Assembly: GCF_019396385.1 (NCBI RefSeq)
Contig: NZ_JAHKRN010000031.1
Coordinates: forward strand, 40,389-104,388
DNA: 64,000 nucleotides
Source of the DNA: Nonomuraea harbinensis
Lineage (GTDB): Bacteria > Actinomycetota > Actinomycetes > Streptosporangiales > Streptosporangiaceae
Direction: 5' to 3'
Shown here one piece after another: positions 1-9,279 of the stretch (the stretch's first letter is position 1; each line of letters begins with the position of its first letter). The notes below the pieces were generated by a model. That model had not been told where the DNA came from. It saw only the letters and a list, made by a program, of their open reading frames with translations, and did no database searches. Both the position numbers and the translations under genes were made by a program.

Positions 1-2
1 CC

Positions 3-176
3 GCACTCCAGCGGGTGTGGCGATCAGCCGTCGCCAGCGACGAGGAGGCCCGGACCGCGGCCCTGTTGCCCTACCTGCTCGCGGTCGGAGCGAGCGTCGT
101 CTACCCTCCTGTCGACGCCGACCGGCTTCGCGAGCTCTACGAGATCCTCCTGCCCCTCGTACCGGACGGCACGTGA
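3..176 (+). CDS. C-terminal end of an unidentified protein (partial)
   Basis: Open frame running in from the left edge and ending at the TGA at 174-176, 57 codons visible. The peptide is rich in Ala, Leu and Arg and looks helical (AVASDEEARTAALLPYLL region, then DADRLRELYEILLPLV). No motif identifies a family; a regulator tail is possible. The codon pattern is typical of the neighbouring genes. It converges on the M20 peptidase gene, 22 bp away. Confidence 0.5.
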   Translation, partial: ALQRVWRSAVASDEEARTAALLPYLLAVGASVVYPPVDADRLRELYEILLPLVPDGT

Positions 177-198
177 CCGGGACGCATCGGCCGGGATG

Positions 199-1368
199 TC
201 AGGAACAGAAGTCCGTGATGGTGGCGGTGAGGATGCGGGTGAGACGGTCCAGCGAGGCCAGATCCGCCCACTCGCGGGCCGCGTGCGCGCCCTCGCCGTC
301 GGCGCCGAACAGCAGACAGGGGATGCCGGCGCGGTCCAGCAGGGCCGCGTCCGTCCAGAAGGGCTCCCCGCGCACCACCGGCGGACGCCCGAGGACCGCC
401 TCCGCATGGCGGGTCAGCGTACGGACGATCCGCGCCTCCGGGTCGGCCTGGAACGGTTCGCGGTGCAGTCCTCGCGTGAGGCGGTAGCGGAAGCCGGGCA
501 CAGCGGCGGCCAGGCGATCCAGCACGGCCGTCAGCTCCGCCTCCACTGTGTCGGCGTTCTCCCCCGGTACGGTGCGCCGCTCCAGGGTGATGCGGCAGCG
601 CGCCGGGTAGGTGGAGGGCTCCTGGCCTCCGGCGATGACCGAGGCGTGCACGGTGCCGGTGCCGAGCAGGGGGTGCGCCGGGCCCTGAGCGAGACGCGTC
701 CCCAGCTCCTCCAGCGCGACCAGGAAGTGCCCGGCCTTGGCGATGGCGTCCACGCCCAGGTCGGGCCTCGAACCATGGGCCGCACGACCCTCGATCACCA
801 CGTCGAACCAGGCGAAGCCCTTGTGCGCCAGGGTGACTTCGAGATGACTCGGCTCGGTGACGATCGCCGCGTCCGCGGTGAAGGACTCCAGCACCTCCTC
901 CGTACCGGTGCTGCCGTGCTCCTCGTCCGCGACGCAGGCGAGGACCACATCGCCGCGCAGCGGCCCGGCGGCCGTGGCCCGGACGGCGGCGATCATCATG
1001 GCCGCGAGGCCGCCTTTCATGTCGAAGGACCCGCGGCCGTACATCCGCCCGTCACGGATCTCCGGACCGAACGGGTCACCGTCGTAGCCGGCCACGCCCA
1101 CCGTGTCCAGATGACCGTTGAGCATCAGCGACCGGCCGCCACCGGCCCCGCGAGCGACCGCGACCACCGACGGCCGGGCGCCGCGCTTGTCCAGACGGTG
1201 CACCTCGAAACCGCGGGCGGCCAGCCACTCGCCGCAGAAACCGGCGATGGCGCTCTCGCCCGCGCCGTCGGCCGCGAGGTCCGGGTTGACGGAGTCGATG
1301 GCGATCAGCCTGGCCAGCAGGCCGCGGGGGTCGAGGGGGTCAGGGGCGGAGGGAGGGGCAGGGGGCAT
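199..1368 (-). CDS. M20 family metallopeptidase / ArgE-DapE type deacylase
   Basis: Predicted cytoplasmic zinc amidohydrolase of 389 residues that cleaves an acyl or peptide bond of a small substrate. Visible family signatures are NGHLDTV (metal His and Asp), GRGSFDMKGG (bridging Asp), ADEEHGS (catalytic Glu pair), TEPS, and a dimerisation-domain His in AAHGSRP. I chose the ATG at 1368 because GGAAGG lies about 6 nt upstream; an in-frame ATG 35 codons earlier gives an unlikely extension. Last gene of a minus-strand run with the LigB dioxygenase and F420-type reductase. The substrate cannot be told from sequence; acetylornithine or succinyl-diaminopimelate specificity is not shown. Confidence 0.88.
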   Translation of the reverse strand: MPPAPPSAPDPLDPRGLLARLIAIDSVNPDLAADGAGESAIAGFCGEWLAARGFEVHRLDKRGARPSVVAVARGAGGGRSLMLNGHLDTVGVAGYDGDPFGPEIRDGRMYGRGSFDMKGGLAAMMIAAVRATAAGPLRGDVVLACVADEEHGSTGTEEVLESFTADAAIVTEPSHLEVTLAHKGFAWFDVVIEGRAAHGSRPDLGVDAIAKAGHFLVALEELGTRLAQGPAHPLLGTGTVHASVIAGGQEPSTYPARCRITLERRTVPGENADTVEAELTAVLDRLAAAVPGFRYRLTRGLHREPFQADPEARIVRTLTRHAEAVLGRPPVVRGEPFWTDAALLDRAGIPCLLFGADGEGAHAAREWADLASLDRLTRILTATITDFCS

Positions 1369-1481
1369 GCGGACCTTCCGAAGGCCGGTGCGGTGGATCG
1401 ACCCTTCGATTATCGACGTCTCCGGCGTCTCGGGGATCTTCGTGGGAGGCGTCAGGCGGGCTCCGGCGATCACACGGGCGC

Positions 1482-2381
1482 TCAGGCCGCCTGGAAGGAA
1501 CGCCGCGACAGGCCGACGCCGTAGCCGTCGAGTGTGGTCACCACCGGGGCGGTGGGGTCGGTGGCCGCGCCGAGGGCGACGAACAGCGGGGTGAAGTGCT
1601 CGACGGTCGGGTGCGCGTACGGCATGCCGGGGGCGGCGGTGCGGAAGCGGGCGAGCTCGGCGACGTCACCGCGGGCCAGCGCGTCGGCGGCCCAGGCGTC
1701 GAAGTCGGACGACCAGCCGGGCACCTTGTTCTCCAGGAACATCTCCCTGGTCAGGAACGGCAGGCCGTGCGTCATGTGCCCCGAGCCGATCACCAGCACG
1801 CCCTGCTCGCGCAGCGGCCGCAGCCGCTCGCCGATGGACAGCAGCCGATCGGGGTCCTCGGTGGGCAGGCTCAGCTGCAGCACCGGGATGTCGGCGGCCG
1901 GATACATGATCTTCAACGGGACCCAGGCGCCGTGGTCCAGCCCGCGGCTGGTGTGCCGGTGCACCTGACCGGTGTCCGGCATGACCCCCACGACCTGCCG
2001 CGCCAGCTCCCCGGCGTCGGGCGTGTCGTAGCGGAAGGTGTAGTACAACGCGTCGAAGCCGCCGAAGTCGTACACCAGCTCGCTGGGTCGTTCGGCGCTC
2101 ACCGACAGCGGCGCGGACTCCCAGTGCGCGGAGACGACCAGGATCGCCTTCGGCTTGGGCAGGGCCCGGGCCCAGTCGTGCAGCGGAGTGAGCCAGTCGG
2201 GGCTCTCGAAGGGCATGGGTCCGCCGCCGTGGGACAGGTAGAGGCTGGGCAGCGGCCCGTCCTGGGCCGTCCACGGCCGGTGCGGTTCGGCGGCCTCGAG
2301 GGCGGCGGCGCGCTTCAGGTGCGTGGCGAACGGGTGCGCGGCGGGTATGCGGGCGTCGGCGGCGGTCGTGGTGGTGGTCAT
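1482..2381 (-). CDS. Class III extradiol dioxygenase (LigB / DOPA-dioxygenase type)
   Basis: Protein of 299 residues of the YgiD/DODA group, non-haem iron enzymes that open catechol rings. Iron-site features are the N-terminal SHGGGPM, the SAHWES segment, the DHGAW motif near the middle and the IGSGHMTHG segment. The start is supported by GAGGAG about 5 nt upstream of the ATG. It follows the F420-type reductase gene by about 100 bp on the same strand and may share control by the divergent MarR regulator. The physiological substrate is unknown; YgiD-type proteins act on DOPA in vitro. Confidence 0.88.
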   Translation of the reverse strand: MTTTTTAADARIPAAHPFATHLKRAAALEAAEPHRPWTAQDGPLPSLYLSHGGGPMPFESPDWLTPLHDWARALPKPKAILVVSAHWESAPLSVSAERPSELVYDFGGFDALYYTFRYDTPDAGELARQVVGVMPDTGQVHRHTSRGLDHGAWVPLKIMYPAADIPVLQLSLPTEDPDRLLSIGERLRPLREQGVLVIGSGHMTHGLPFLTREMFLENKVPGWSSDFDAWAADALARGDVAELARFRTAAPGMPYAHPTVEHFTPLFVALGAATDPTAPVVTTLDGYGVGLSRRSFQAA

Positions 2382-2479
2382 CGGGGCTCCTCGTCGGGGA
2401 GATCATGGGTGTCTCATCGGGCCGAGGGCCGCCGGGGGCGCGGCCGTCGGTCATCCCGCGCGGGGTCGCGGGGCGGCTG

Positions 2480-3055
2480 TCAGGCGACGACGGCGAACCC
2501 GCCGGTCCAGGCGATCTTCTCGCCGGCCGCGAGGCCGATCTGCAGGAAGCCGAGGGCCTCCAGCTCGCGGGCCCGGCTCAGCGGGCCGGTGTCGACGGCG
2601 CGCAGGCCAGCGTCGGTGACGATCTGGGCGAGCGCGGCCTTGGCGCCGGCGTCGTCGCCGGCGATCAGCACGGTCGTGGGCTGCTCGCCGACGCTGCCCT
2701 GGGACAGGGTGGCGGCGAAGTTGGTGTTGAACGCCTTGACCACCTGGGAGCGGGGCAGCGCCTCGGCGATCTCGGCGGTGGCCGAGCCGTCGGCCGCGAC
2801 CGTCAGGGAGTCCATCGTGGAGAAGTCCACCGGGTTGGTGATGTCGACGACGACCTTGCCGTCGAACTGTCCTTCGCGCTGGGCGATGACGCCGGCCACC
2901 CCTCCGTACGGGACGGCGAGGACGACGATGTCACCGGTGACGGGCTTGCCTGTGTCGTCCCGGCCGAGAAGTTCGACGGTGTTGCCGCTTCTGCGGACCA
3001 GGTCGGCGATGGCCGAACCCATGGCGCCGGGGCCGATGATGCTCACCTGTGTCAT
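2480..3055 (-). CDS. F420-dependent NADP oxidoreductase family protein
   Basis: Protein of 191 residues made mostly of a Rossmann domain of the coenzyme F420-dependent NADP reductase family. It starts with a dinucleotide-binding loop (IIGPGAMGSAIA), then VVLAVPYGGV, DITNPVDFS and KAFNTNFAATL, all typical of the family. The ATG at 3055 has AAGGAG 6 nt upstream, so the 14-codon longer frame was rejected. It is divergent from the MarR gene across a 90-bp gap that holds a small inverted repeat, the usual arrangement of a redox or xenobiotic-responsive repressor and its target. Whether it uses F420 or only NADP(H) is not visible. Confidence 0.82.
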   Translation of the reverse strand: MTQVSIIGPGAMGSAIADLVRRSGNTVELLGRDDTGKPVTGDIVVLAVPYGGVAGVIAQREGQFDGKVVVDITNPVDFSTMDSLTVAADGSATAEIAEALPRSQVVKAFNTNFAATLSQGSVGEQPTTVLIAGDDAGAKAALAQIVTDAGLRAVDTGPLSRARELEALGFLQIGLAAGEKIAWTGGFAVVA

Positions 3056-3107
3056 GTCGGTGCTCCTTGTGGTGGTCGTTGCACGACTGGTACCCATGAG
3101 AGCAAAC

Positions 3108-3119
3108 TTGTCGCTACAA
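3108..3119. promoter_or_regulatory. Candidate MarR operator between divergent genes
   Basis: TTGT-CGCT-ACAA inverted repeat (4-bp arms, 4-bp spacer) in the gap between the reductase start (3055) and the MarR start (3145). Arms are short, so this is position-supported inference. Confidence 0.35.
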
Positions 3120-3144
3120 CTATTCCTGGACGAGGGACCTGACC

Positions 3145-3714
3145 GTGGACACTCCGTGGCTCGACCGGCGGCAGCTACGCGCCTGGATCCGCCTGCGGGC
3201 GGTGCTCGAACTGCTCCCCGGGGTCCTGGACGCGCAACTCCGCCGTGACTCCGGGCTGACCGAGTTCGAGTACTACACGCTGGCGATGCTGTCCGAGGCG
3301 CCCGGCCGGACCCTGCGCATGACCGAGCTGGCCCAGCAGACCAACGCGACGCTCCCCCGGCTTTCGCACGTGGTGACCCGCCTGGAGGGCCGCGGCCTGC
3401 TGGAGCGCGTCCCCTGCCCGGAGGACCGCCGGGCGATCAACGCCCGGCTCACCGACCACGGGTGGGCGAAGGTGCGGCAGGCGGCGCCCGGGCACGTGGC
3501 CACCGTCCGGCACCACATCGTCGACGTGCTCACCGACGAGCAGCTCGACCAGGTCACCGCCATCAGCGACGCCATCCTGGCCGAGCTGGACCCGTCGCGG
3601 GCCGTGGCCGCGCTCTACACCCGCTACGACGAGGCCTCAGACGGGGACGACGGCTCACCGGACGACGCCGAAGCGCGGCGCCGCGACGGCAGGACGGACA
3701 GCTCACAGGCGTAG
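3145..3714 (+). CDS. MarR family transcriptional regulator
   Basis: Protein of 189 residues with the MarR winged helix: dimerisation helices at the N-terminus, the recognition helix region MTELAQQTNATLPRLSHVV at about residues 66-84, and the wing with the family DRR motif (PEDRRAINARLTDHG) at about 93-107. It has a long acidic and basic tail after residue 160 that looks disordered. GTG start at 3145 with GAGGG about 10 nt upstream. Divergent from the reductase/dioxygenase run, which it probably represses; the ligand is unknown. Confidence 0.9.
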   Translation: MDTPWLDRRQLRAWIRLRAVLELLPGVLDAQLRRDSGLTEFEYYTLAMLSEAPGRTLRMTELAQQTNATLPRLSHVVTRLEGRGLLERVPCPEDRRAINARLTDHGWAKVRQAAPGHVATVRHHIVDVLTDEQLDQVTAISDAILAELDPSRAVAALYTRYDEASDGDDGSPDDAEARRRDGRTDSSQA

Positions 3715-3783
3715 GAATCGGCCGGCCCGTCCAGCCGTCCGACATCGCGCCCCGCCGAACGGGAACGGGTCGTCGAGGGCCGG

Positions 3784-4938
3784 TTACCAGGCCGCCTCGA
3801 TCACCGGGCGGGACCCCAAGAGCTCGGGATCGGGAGATCCGGGGTGGACCAAGGACGTGACGCGTCCCTCGTCGACTCTGCTCAGTGGATGGAAGTTGCC
3901 CGCGAGCAGGAGGTGGCGCCCGGTGCCGTCGTAACGGATCAGGTTCCAGCGCGCGATGCTCTCGCCCTCGTGGTCCCTGCTCAACAGGGTGCGGATCTTG
4001 CGTCCGTCTGTGACGGAGTACTCGTCCACGGTGTAGCGGTGCGGTCGCCGGCCGTCGGACAGCCGGCTGTGGCCGATCAGCATGCTGCGGCCGTCCGGGT
4101 TGATCGTCGAGGCCGTGACCTCCTGCCCTGGCGCTACGACGCGACTGGCCGCGAGTGTGGTGCCGGAGGCGGCCGTGTCCAGGACCCGGGCCTCGGATCC
4201 GACCACGAGACCGAGGGTGCGGCGATCGGCCGCCCATGACAGGCTCTCGATCTGTCCCGCGACGTTCGTCGTCCACGTGCGTGTCGTACCCGTGGGCAGA
4301 TCGACGACCGTGAGCTGGGCCCCGGGGCAGAAGCGCAACGTCTTCCCCTTACCGCACACCTCGCCGTCGAGGCTGTAGGAGAGCCGGGTGCCGTCGCCGG
4401 TGACAGCAAGGGAGCTCGCCGTCGTACCGAGCACCTTGGGGATCACGTCGTGAACCAGCTCGGCCGGCCTCCCTTGTCCGTCGACCCGCGCTCGGTGGAA
4501 CCTTGTGCTGCTCACCTGCGTCTCGCGCGACTGCACGCTCTGCGCGATGTAGAAGGTCTCACCGTCGCCGGCGCCCGCGAGCAGATATCCACCGGGCTCC
4601 TGGAAGCTTCCCTCAGGGGTGGGGGGCAGCCCGAGCCGGCTCGTGACCTTCCCGGTACCGGCGTCGTGGACCGTCACGCCGTCAGCGCTCGCCATCAGCA
4701 GGAAACGCGGGCCGGTGAGAGCGTGCGTCGCGGGCGCGGTGGGCGCGCCTCCTGTCCCGGCCACCATGGCGGCGACCGCGCCGATGACCACGACGACGAG
4801 CGCGGCCGCGAGCGGGACCGCCAGGGCGAGCCGGCGCGCGGGAAGGGCCCGCGCCGCCGGGCGCAGGGTTTCCGGGCGGATCCGCTCGGCGTCGGCGGTG
4901 AGGGTGTCCTTGAGCTGGTCTTCGAGCCATGACGTCAT
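3784..4938 (-). CDS. Membrane-anchored beta-propeller-like protein coupled to an ECF sigma factor
   Basis: Protein of 384 residues: a charged N-terminal 45 residues, one transmembrane helix (about residues 50-70, LALAVPLAAALVVVVIGAVA), then a C-terminal domain of repeating beta-strand segments like TolB/WD40 propellers (LAVTGDGTRLSYS, LSWAADRRTLGLV, STINPDGRSMLIGH). Its ATG overlaps the stop of the upstream sigma gene by 4 nt (ATGA at 4935-4938), implying translational coupling. In actinobacteria the gene in this position often encodes an anti-sigma or sensor protein, but I see no zinc-binding anti-sigma motif, so that role is inference. Confidence 0.78.
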   Translation of the reverse strand: MTSWLEDQLKDTLTADAERIRPETLRPAARALPARRLALAVPLAAALVVVVIGAVAAMVAGTGGAPTAPATHALTGPRFLLMASADGVTVHDAGTGKVTSRLGLPPTPEGSFQEPGGYLLAGAGDGETFYIAQSVQSRETQVSSTRFHRARVDGQGRPAELVHDVIPKVLGTTASSLAVTGDGTRLSYSLDGEVCGKGKTLRFCPGAQLTVVDLPTGTTRTWTTNVAGQIESLSWAADRRTLGLVVGSEARVLDTAASGTTLAASRVVAPGQEVTASTINPDGRSMLIGHSRLSDGRRPHRYTVDEYSVTDGRKIRTLLSRDHEGESIARWNLIRYDGTGRHLLLAGNFHPLSRVDEGRVTSLVHPGSPDPELLGSRPVIEAAW

Positions 4939-5495
4939 CGGTTTCCCTCCAGTTTGACGGTGAGTGCCTTCAGGGCTCGGGAGACGGTCGATTTCACCGT
5001 TCCGCGGCTGACTCCCATGGCTTCGGCGATCTCGGCCTCGGACAGGTCGAGGTAGTAGCGCAACACCACGGCTTCTCGCTGGCGGCGGGGTAAGGCGCGT
5101 ACCGCGTCGGACACCTCGCGGCGCGTCTCCCCCAGCAGCGTGACAGCCTCCGCCGACCGGAACGGCTTCTGCCGATCGCCGGTGAACCTGCTCGTGATGG
5201 ACCGGCGGCGGTGGACCATGCGGCATCCGTTCACCACACTCGCCCGCAGGTAGGGCAGCGCCCGATCACGGTCGGTCAACCGGCTCCATCGGCGGTGCAG
5301 CGCCGCGAAGGCGTCCTGGACGACGTCCTCGGCCGTCTCCTGATCGCCCACCAGCAAGTACGCCAACCGGACCAGGCCCAGCCGCTGAGTCAGGAAGAGT
5401 TCGGCCACGACAGCCTCGTCCATGGCCGGGGCAGGCGGTGGCTCCGGCTCCTCCACCGTTCGTTGAATCGCGAATCGCATACCTCTTCCATGCAC
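4935..5495 (-). CDS. SigE-family ECF RNA polymerase sigma factor
   Basis: Protein of 186 residues with sigma region 2 (LVRLAYLLVGDQETAEDVVQDAFAA begins near residue 38) and region 4 with a helix-turn-helix (LPRRQREAVVLRYY then AEIAEAMGVSRGTVKSTVSRA near residues 137-172). There is no extra C-terminal domain. Two starts are possible, ATG 5495 or ATG 5480; the latter has GGAAGAGG directly upstream. The next gene, a membrane protein, starts inside its stop codon, which suggests the pair works as sigma factor and membrane partner. Confidence 0.9.
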   Translation of the reverse strand: MHGRGMRFAIQRTVEEPEPPPAPAMDEAVVAELFLTQRLGLVRLAYLLVGDQETAEDVVQDAFAALHRRWSRLTDRDRALPYLRASVVNGCRMVHRRRSITSRFTGDRQKPFRSAEAVTLLGETRREVSDAVRALPRRQREAVVLRYYLDLSEAEIAEAMGVSRGTVKSTVSRALKALTVKLEGNR

Positions 5496-5550
5496 AGTCG
5501 CCGTCCAGGTTGCCTCGTGAGACGGAAGTCACCATCATGCGCCCCGGGCG

Positions 5551-5588
5551 AAATCCGGATGAGTGTGGCGCCTCAAGGCTGCTAACGT
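5551..5588 (+). promoter_or_regulatory. WblC/WhiB7-like promoter of the ABC-F leader
   Basis: A -10 hexamer TAACGT (5583-5588) lies 7 nt before the A of the leader-peptide ATG at 5596, the geometry of a leaderless actinobacterial transcript. An A/T-rich AAAT (5551-5554) followed by CCGGATGAGTG occupies the -35 area. Known WhiB7/WblC promoters carry an A/T patch just upstream of the -35 box, so WblC control is a reasonable inference, not shown. Confidence 0.45.
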
Positions 5589-5595
5589 GGCCGTC

Positions 5596-5640
5596 ATGGC
5601 ACGAGGTATCTGGTCGCAGAAGATCCGCTCCGCCCGCTGA
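5596..5640 (+). CDS. Leader peptide of the ABC-F gene (14 aa)
   Basis: Short frame ATG to TGA encoding MARGIWSQKIRSAR, with no ribosome-binding site but a -10 element ideally placed for a leaderless mRNA. It ends 127 nt before the ABC-F start. Its stop codon forms part of a sequence (5639-5645) that can pair with the left arm of the downstream terminator-like hairpin, so translation of this frame should decide which hairpin forms. Such antibiotic-sensing leader peptides are known upstream of ABC-F and erm genes; this particular peptide is not one I recognise. Confidence 0.6.
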   Translation: MARGIWSQKIRSAR

Positions 5641-5705
5641 CGGCGGCGCCTTCTTCCTGCTGAATCCGCGCTCGCCGTCCCGGTTCCCGCCGGGCGGCCC
5701 TTTGC
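5639..5705 (+). terminator. Transcription attenuator (terminator / antiterminator) of the ABC-F gene
   Basis: Terminator-like hairpin: left arm 5674-5683 (GCCGTCCCGG) and right arm 5690-5698 (CCGGGCGGC), 9 bp with one bulged T and a 6-nt loop, followed by CCTTTGCTGTT. The alternative pairing is GACGGCG at 5639-5645, overlapping the leader stop codon, with CGCCGTC at 5673-5679. The two are mutually exclusive. A ribosome reaching the leader stop would cover 5639-5645 and favour termination; a ribosome stalled early would leave it free and favour read-through. Confidence 0.6.
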
Positions 5706-5767
5706 TGTTGCCCGGCTCCACTGCGAGCTGCGGAGCACCGTTGAACCTCATCCCCACTACCGAAACC

Positions 5768-7396
<1,629 letters not shown>

Positions 7397-7421
7397 CGAG
7401 GGTGCCGCCGGGCCGCGGTGC

Positions 7422-7590
7422 TCAGAGAAGATCGTCGATCGTGATGGGCACGGAGCGGATGCGCCTGCCCGTGGCGTGGAAGACGGCGTTGGCGATGGCG
7501 GCGGCCATCCCGACGAGCCCGATCTCGCCGACGCCCTTCACCCCGACCGGGTTGTACGCGTCCGGGACCCCGACGAAGGTCACGTCGAGG
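7422..7590 (-). pseudogene. 3' fragment of a xanthine-dehydrogenase-type molybdopterin subunit
   Basis: The minus strand encodes about 55 residues that match the C-terminal end of CoxL/XdhA large subunits: DVTFVGVPDA, then NPVGVKGVGEIGLVG, containing the catalytic Glu of the GVGE motif, then AAAIANAVFHATGRR and the stop at 7422-7424. Upstream of about 7590 the similarity stops and the other strand reads as a different gene. The remaining roughly 650 residues are absent, so it is a truncated relic. It is not a copy of the intact operon at 20,694, whose last residues differ clearly. Confidence 0.65.
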
Positions 7591-7913
7591 CCTACGCGGA
7601 CCCCCTTCTCTACGCCCCGGGGGGCGAATCCCTGGAGGGCTACGAGGTTCACGGCAAGACGGTCGAGGCCGTACGCGCCGAAGTGCACCGACGCGGATTG
7701 AAGGTCGGCTATCGCCTGCTGTGGGACCTTGCCGAGGGCGGCTTCTTCGATCAGCCGGTCTCCGCGGATCGGGTCGAGGATGACTGGATCGTCAACGGAT
7801 CGCGCGACCACAGCTCCGACACCGTCGACCTCTACGTCATCCCCGGATCCGGTACCGCCCCCGATCCCCTGGAGGTCGCCACACCCAAGTGGTATGAGGA
7901 CCAGCCAGGTTGA
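7588..7913 (+). pseudogene. 5'-truncated remnant of an unidentified gene
   Basis: Coding-like frame of about 108 codons without a credible start, ending at the TGA 7911-7913. It reads with normal composition from about VEAYADPLLYAPGG through HGKTVEAVRAEVHRRG and VNGSRDHSSDTVDLYV to PKWYEDQPG. The frame continues upstream only as antisense of the molybdopterin-subunit relic, so the 5' half was lost at the same junction (about 7585). No family is recognised. Confidence 0.45.
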
Positions 7914-7945
7914 TCGTCAGTCCGAGGCGTTCGGCAGGTCTGTGC

Positions 7946-8286
7946 CTAGCTCACCTGGCGCCAGCCGGGTGGAGGGTCCTCTCCGGCCCGGCCGTCGACC
8001 GCCTCGCGCAGGAGGTCGGCGTGGCCGGTGTGCCGGCCGTACTCCTCGATCAGGTCGCAGACCAGGCGGCGCAGGCTCGCGTGCCGTCCGTCGGGGGTGG
8101 AGACGTGGGCGAGCTGGTCGAGACCGCCGTCGGCCAGCGCGGCGGCGAGCGTGGCGCGGGAGCGGGCGACTCCTCGTCCAGGCCGTCGGCCTTCCAGCGG
8201 AAGGTGGTGCGCAGCCGATCGAGCGCGCCGAGCAGGTGGGCGCTCTCGTCACCGGCCAGCGGCGGTTCCCATGGCGTATCGGTCAT
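7946..8286 (-). pseudogene. DUF664 / DinB-like protein with internal deletion and frameshift
   Basis: The N-terminal part starts at ATG 8286 (MTDTPWEPPLAGDESAHLLG, then LRTTFRWKADGLDE). At about 8165 the frame is lost, and the C-terminal part of the same family continues in another frame: RSRATLAAALADGGLDQL, LRRLVCDLIEEYGRHTGHAD, LLREAVDGRAGEDPPPGWR, stop TAG at 7946-7948. Intact DUF664 (mycothiol-transferase-like) proteins are about 160 residues; about 60 central residues, with the metal-site region, are missing. Not expected to be functional. Confidence 0.7.
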
Positions 8287-8372
8287 GTCGTAACCCTGGC
8301 ATGGGATCGAGGGCGGTCAGCCGCCCGGTCGTACGCGATAAATCCGGCGATGTCGGTAGTCATCCCGAGATA

Positions 8373-9110
8373 ATGGCCGGTGTGGAGGAGGTCGAGGTCG
8401 TCGTCGCCCATCAGGAGCGCGCGACCCTGCGCGTCGGCGACGTGTTCCTGAAGATCGACGCTGATCGGACGCGCGCCGACGTCGAGGTCGAGGCGATGGC
8501 CATCGCGCCGATCCCCACCCCGGAGGTCCTGTGGCGGAAGCCGCCCGTGCTCGCCCTCGCCGCCCTGCCGGGGACGGCGCTCGGCCGCCTCGGCGAACCG
8601 TCGACCGCGTCGTCGGCGGCGTGGGCCGCGGCGGGTGCCGCCGCACGCACGCTGCACGACGCGCCGCCGCCGCCCTGGCCCGGCCGGAGCCTCGACGAGG
8701 TCGCATCGCGCCTCGACGGCGAATGCGCGTGGCTCGTCGCGAACGGCGTCCTCCCCGCCGGCGTGGTCACGCGGAACCGCCGGGTCGCCGAGGCCGCGCT
8801 CCGGCCGTGGACACCGGTGTTCACGCACGGCGACCTGCAGGTCACCCACGTGTTCGCCGACGGTGACGAGATCACCGGCGTGATCGACTGGTCCGAGGCG
8901 GGGCCGGGTGACGCCCTGTTCGACCTCGCCACCTTGACGCTCGGGCACGAGGAGCGCCTCGGCGACGTCGTCGCCGGCTACGGCACCGACGTCGACCTCG
9001 ACGTGATCCGCGCGTGGTGGTCCTTACGGAGCCTGCGGGCGGTCCGCTGGCTGATCGAGCACGGCTTCGACCCGTGGCCCGAGGTCGCCGTGCTGAACTC
9101 CCGGCTGTGA
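8373..9110 (+). CDS. Aminoglycoside phosphotransferase (APH) family kinase-like protein
   Basis: Protein of 245 residues of the APH/choline-kinase fold. Recognisable are the catalytic loop FTHGDLQVTHVF (HGD present; the usual Asn five residues later is replaced by His) and the metal-binding GVIDWSEAGPGDALFDLA. The N-terminal nucleotide-binding lobe is short. The substrate could be an aminoglycoside, another alcohol or a small metabolite; members of this family in actinomycetes are often housekeeping. Start chosen at ATG 8373; a GTG at 8382 is an alternative. It lies just after the decayed DUF664 gene and stands alone. Confidence 0.75.
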   Translation: MAGVEEVEVVVAHQERATLRVGDVFLKIDADRTRADVEVEAMAIAPIPTPEVLWRKPPVLALAALPGTALGRLGEPSTASSAAWAAAGAAARTLHDAPPPPWPGRSLDEVASRLDGECAWLVANGVLPAGVVTRNRRVAEAALRPWTPVFTHGDLQVTHVFADGDEITGVIDWSEAGPGDALFDLATLTLGHEERLGDVVAGYGTDVDLDVIRAWWSLRSLRAVRWLIEHGFDPWPEVAVLNSRL

Positions 9111-9279
9111 GGCCGCACGAGACCGACGACTACGCCATGTCCTGACGCGAGCGGCGCACACCCAGGTGAAAGTTTCAGTCTCGACGTGCGCGGACGCCTG
9201 CCCGCGCCCTCGGCGCTGGTCGGCCCGGCCTGCCCGGTTCTATGGTGACGATCCCGAACCTCCTTGCGAGAGGGACACC

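Noticed and set aside
24..1524. Long plus-strand frame antisense to the M20 peptidase
   Set aside because: Composition is that of a high-GC shadow frame; the minus frame carries all M20 motifs and a ribosome-binding site.
1596..3248. 550-codon plus-strand frame across the dioxygenase and reductase genes
   Set aside because: Spans two genes with clear motifs on the other strand; its own peptide has no domain pattern.
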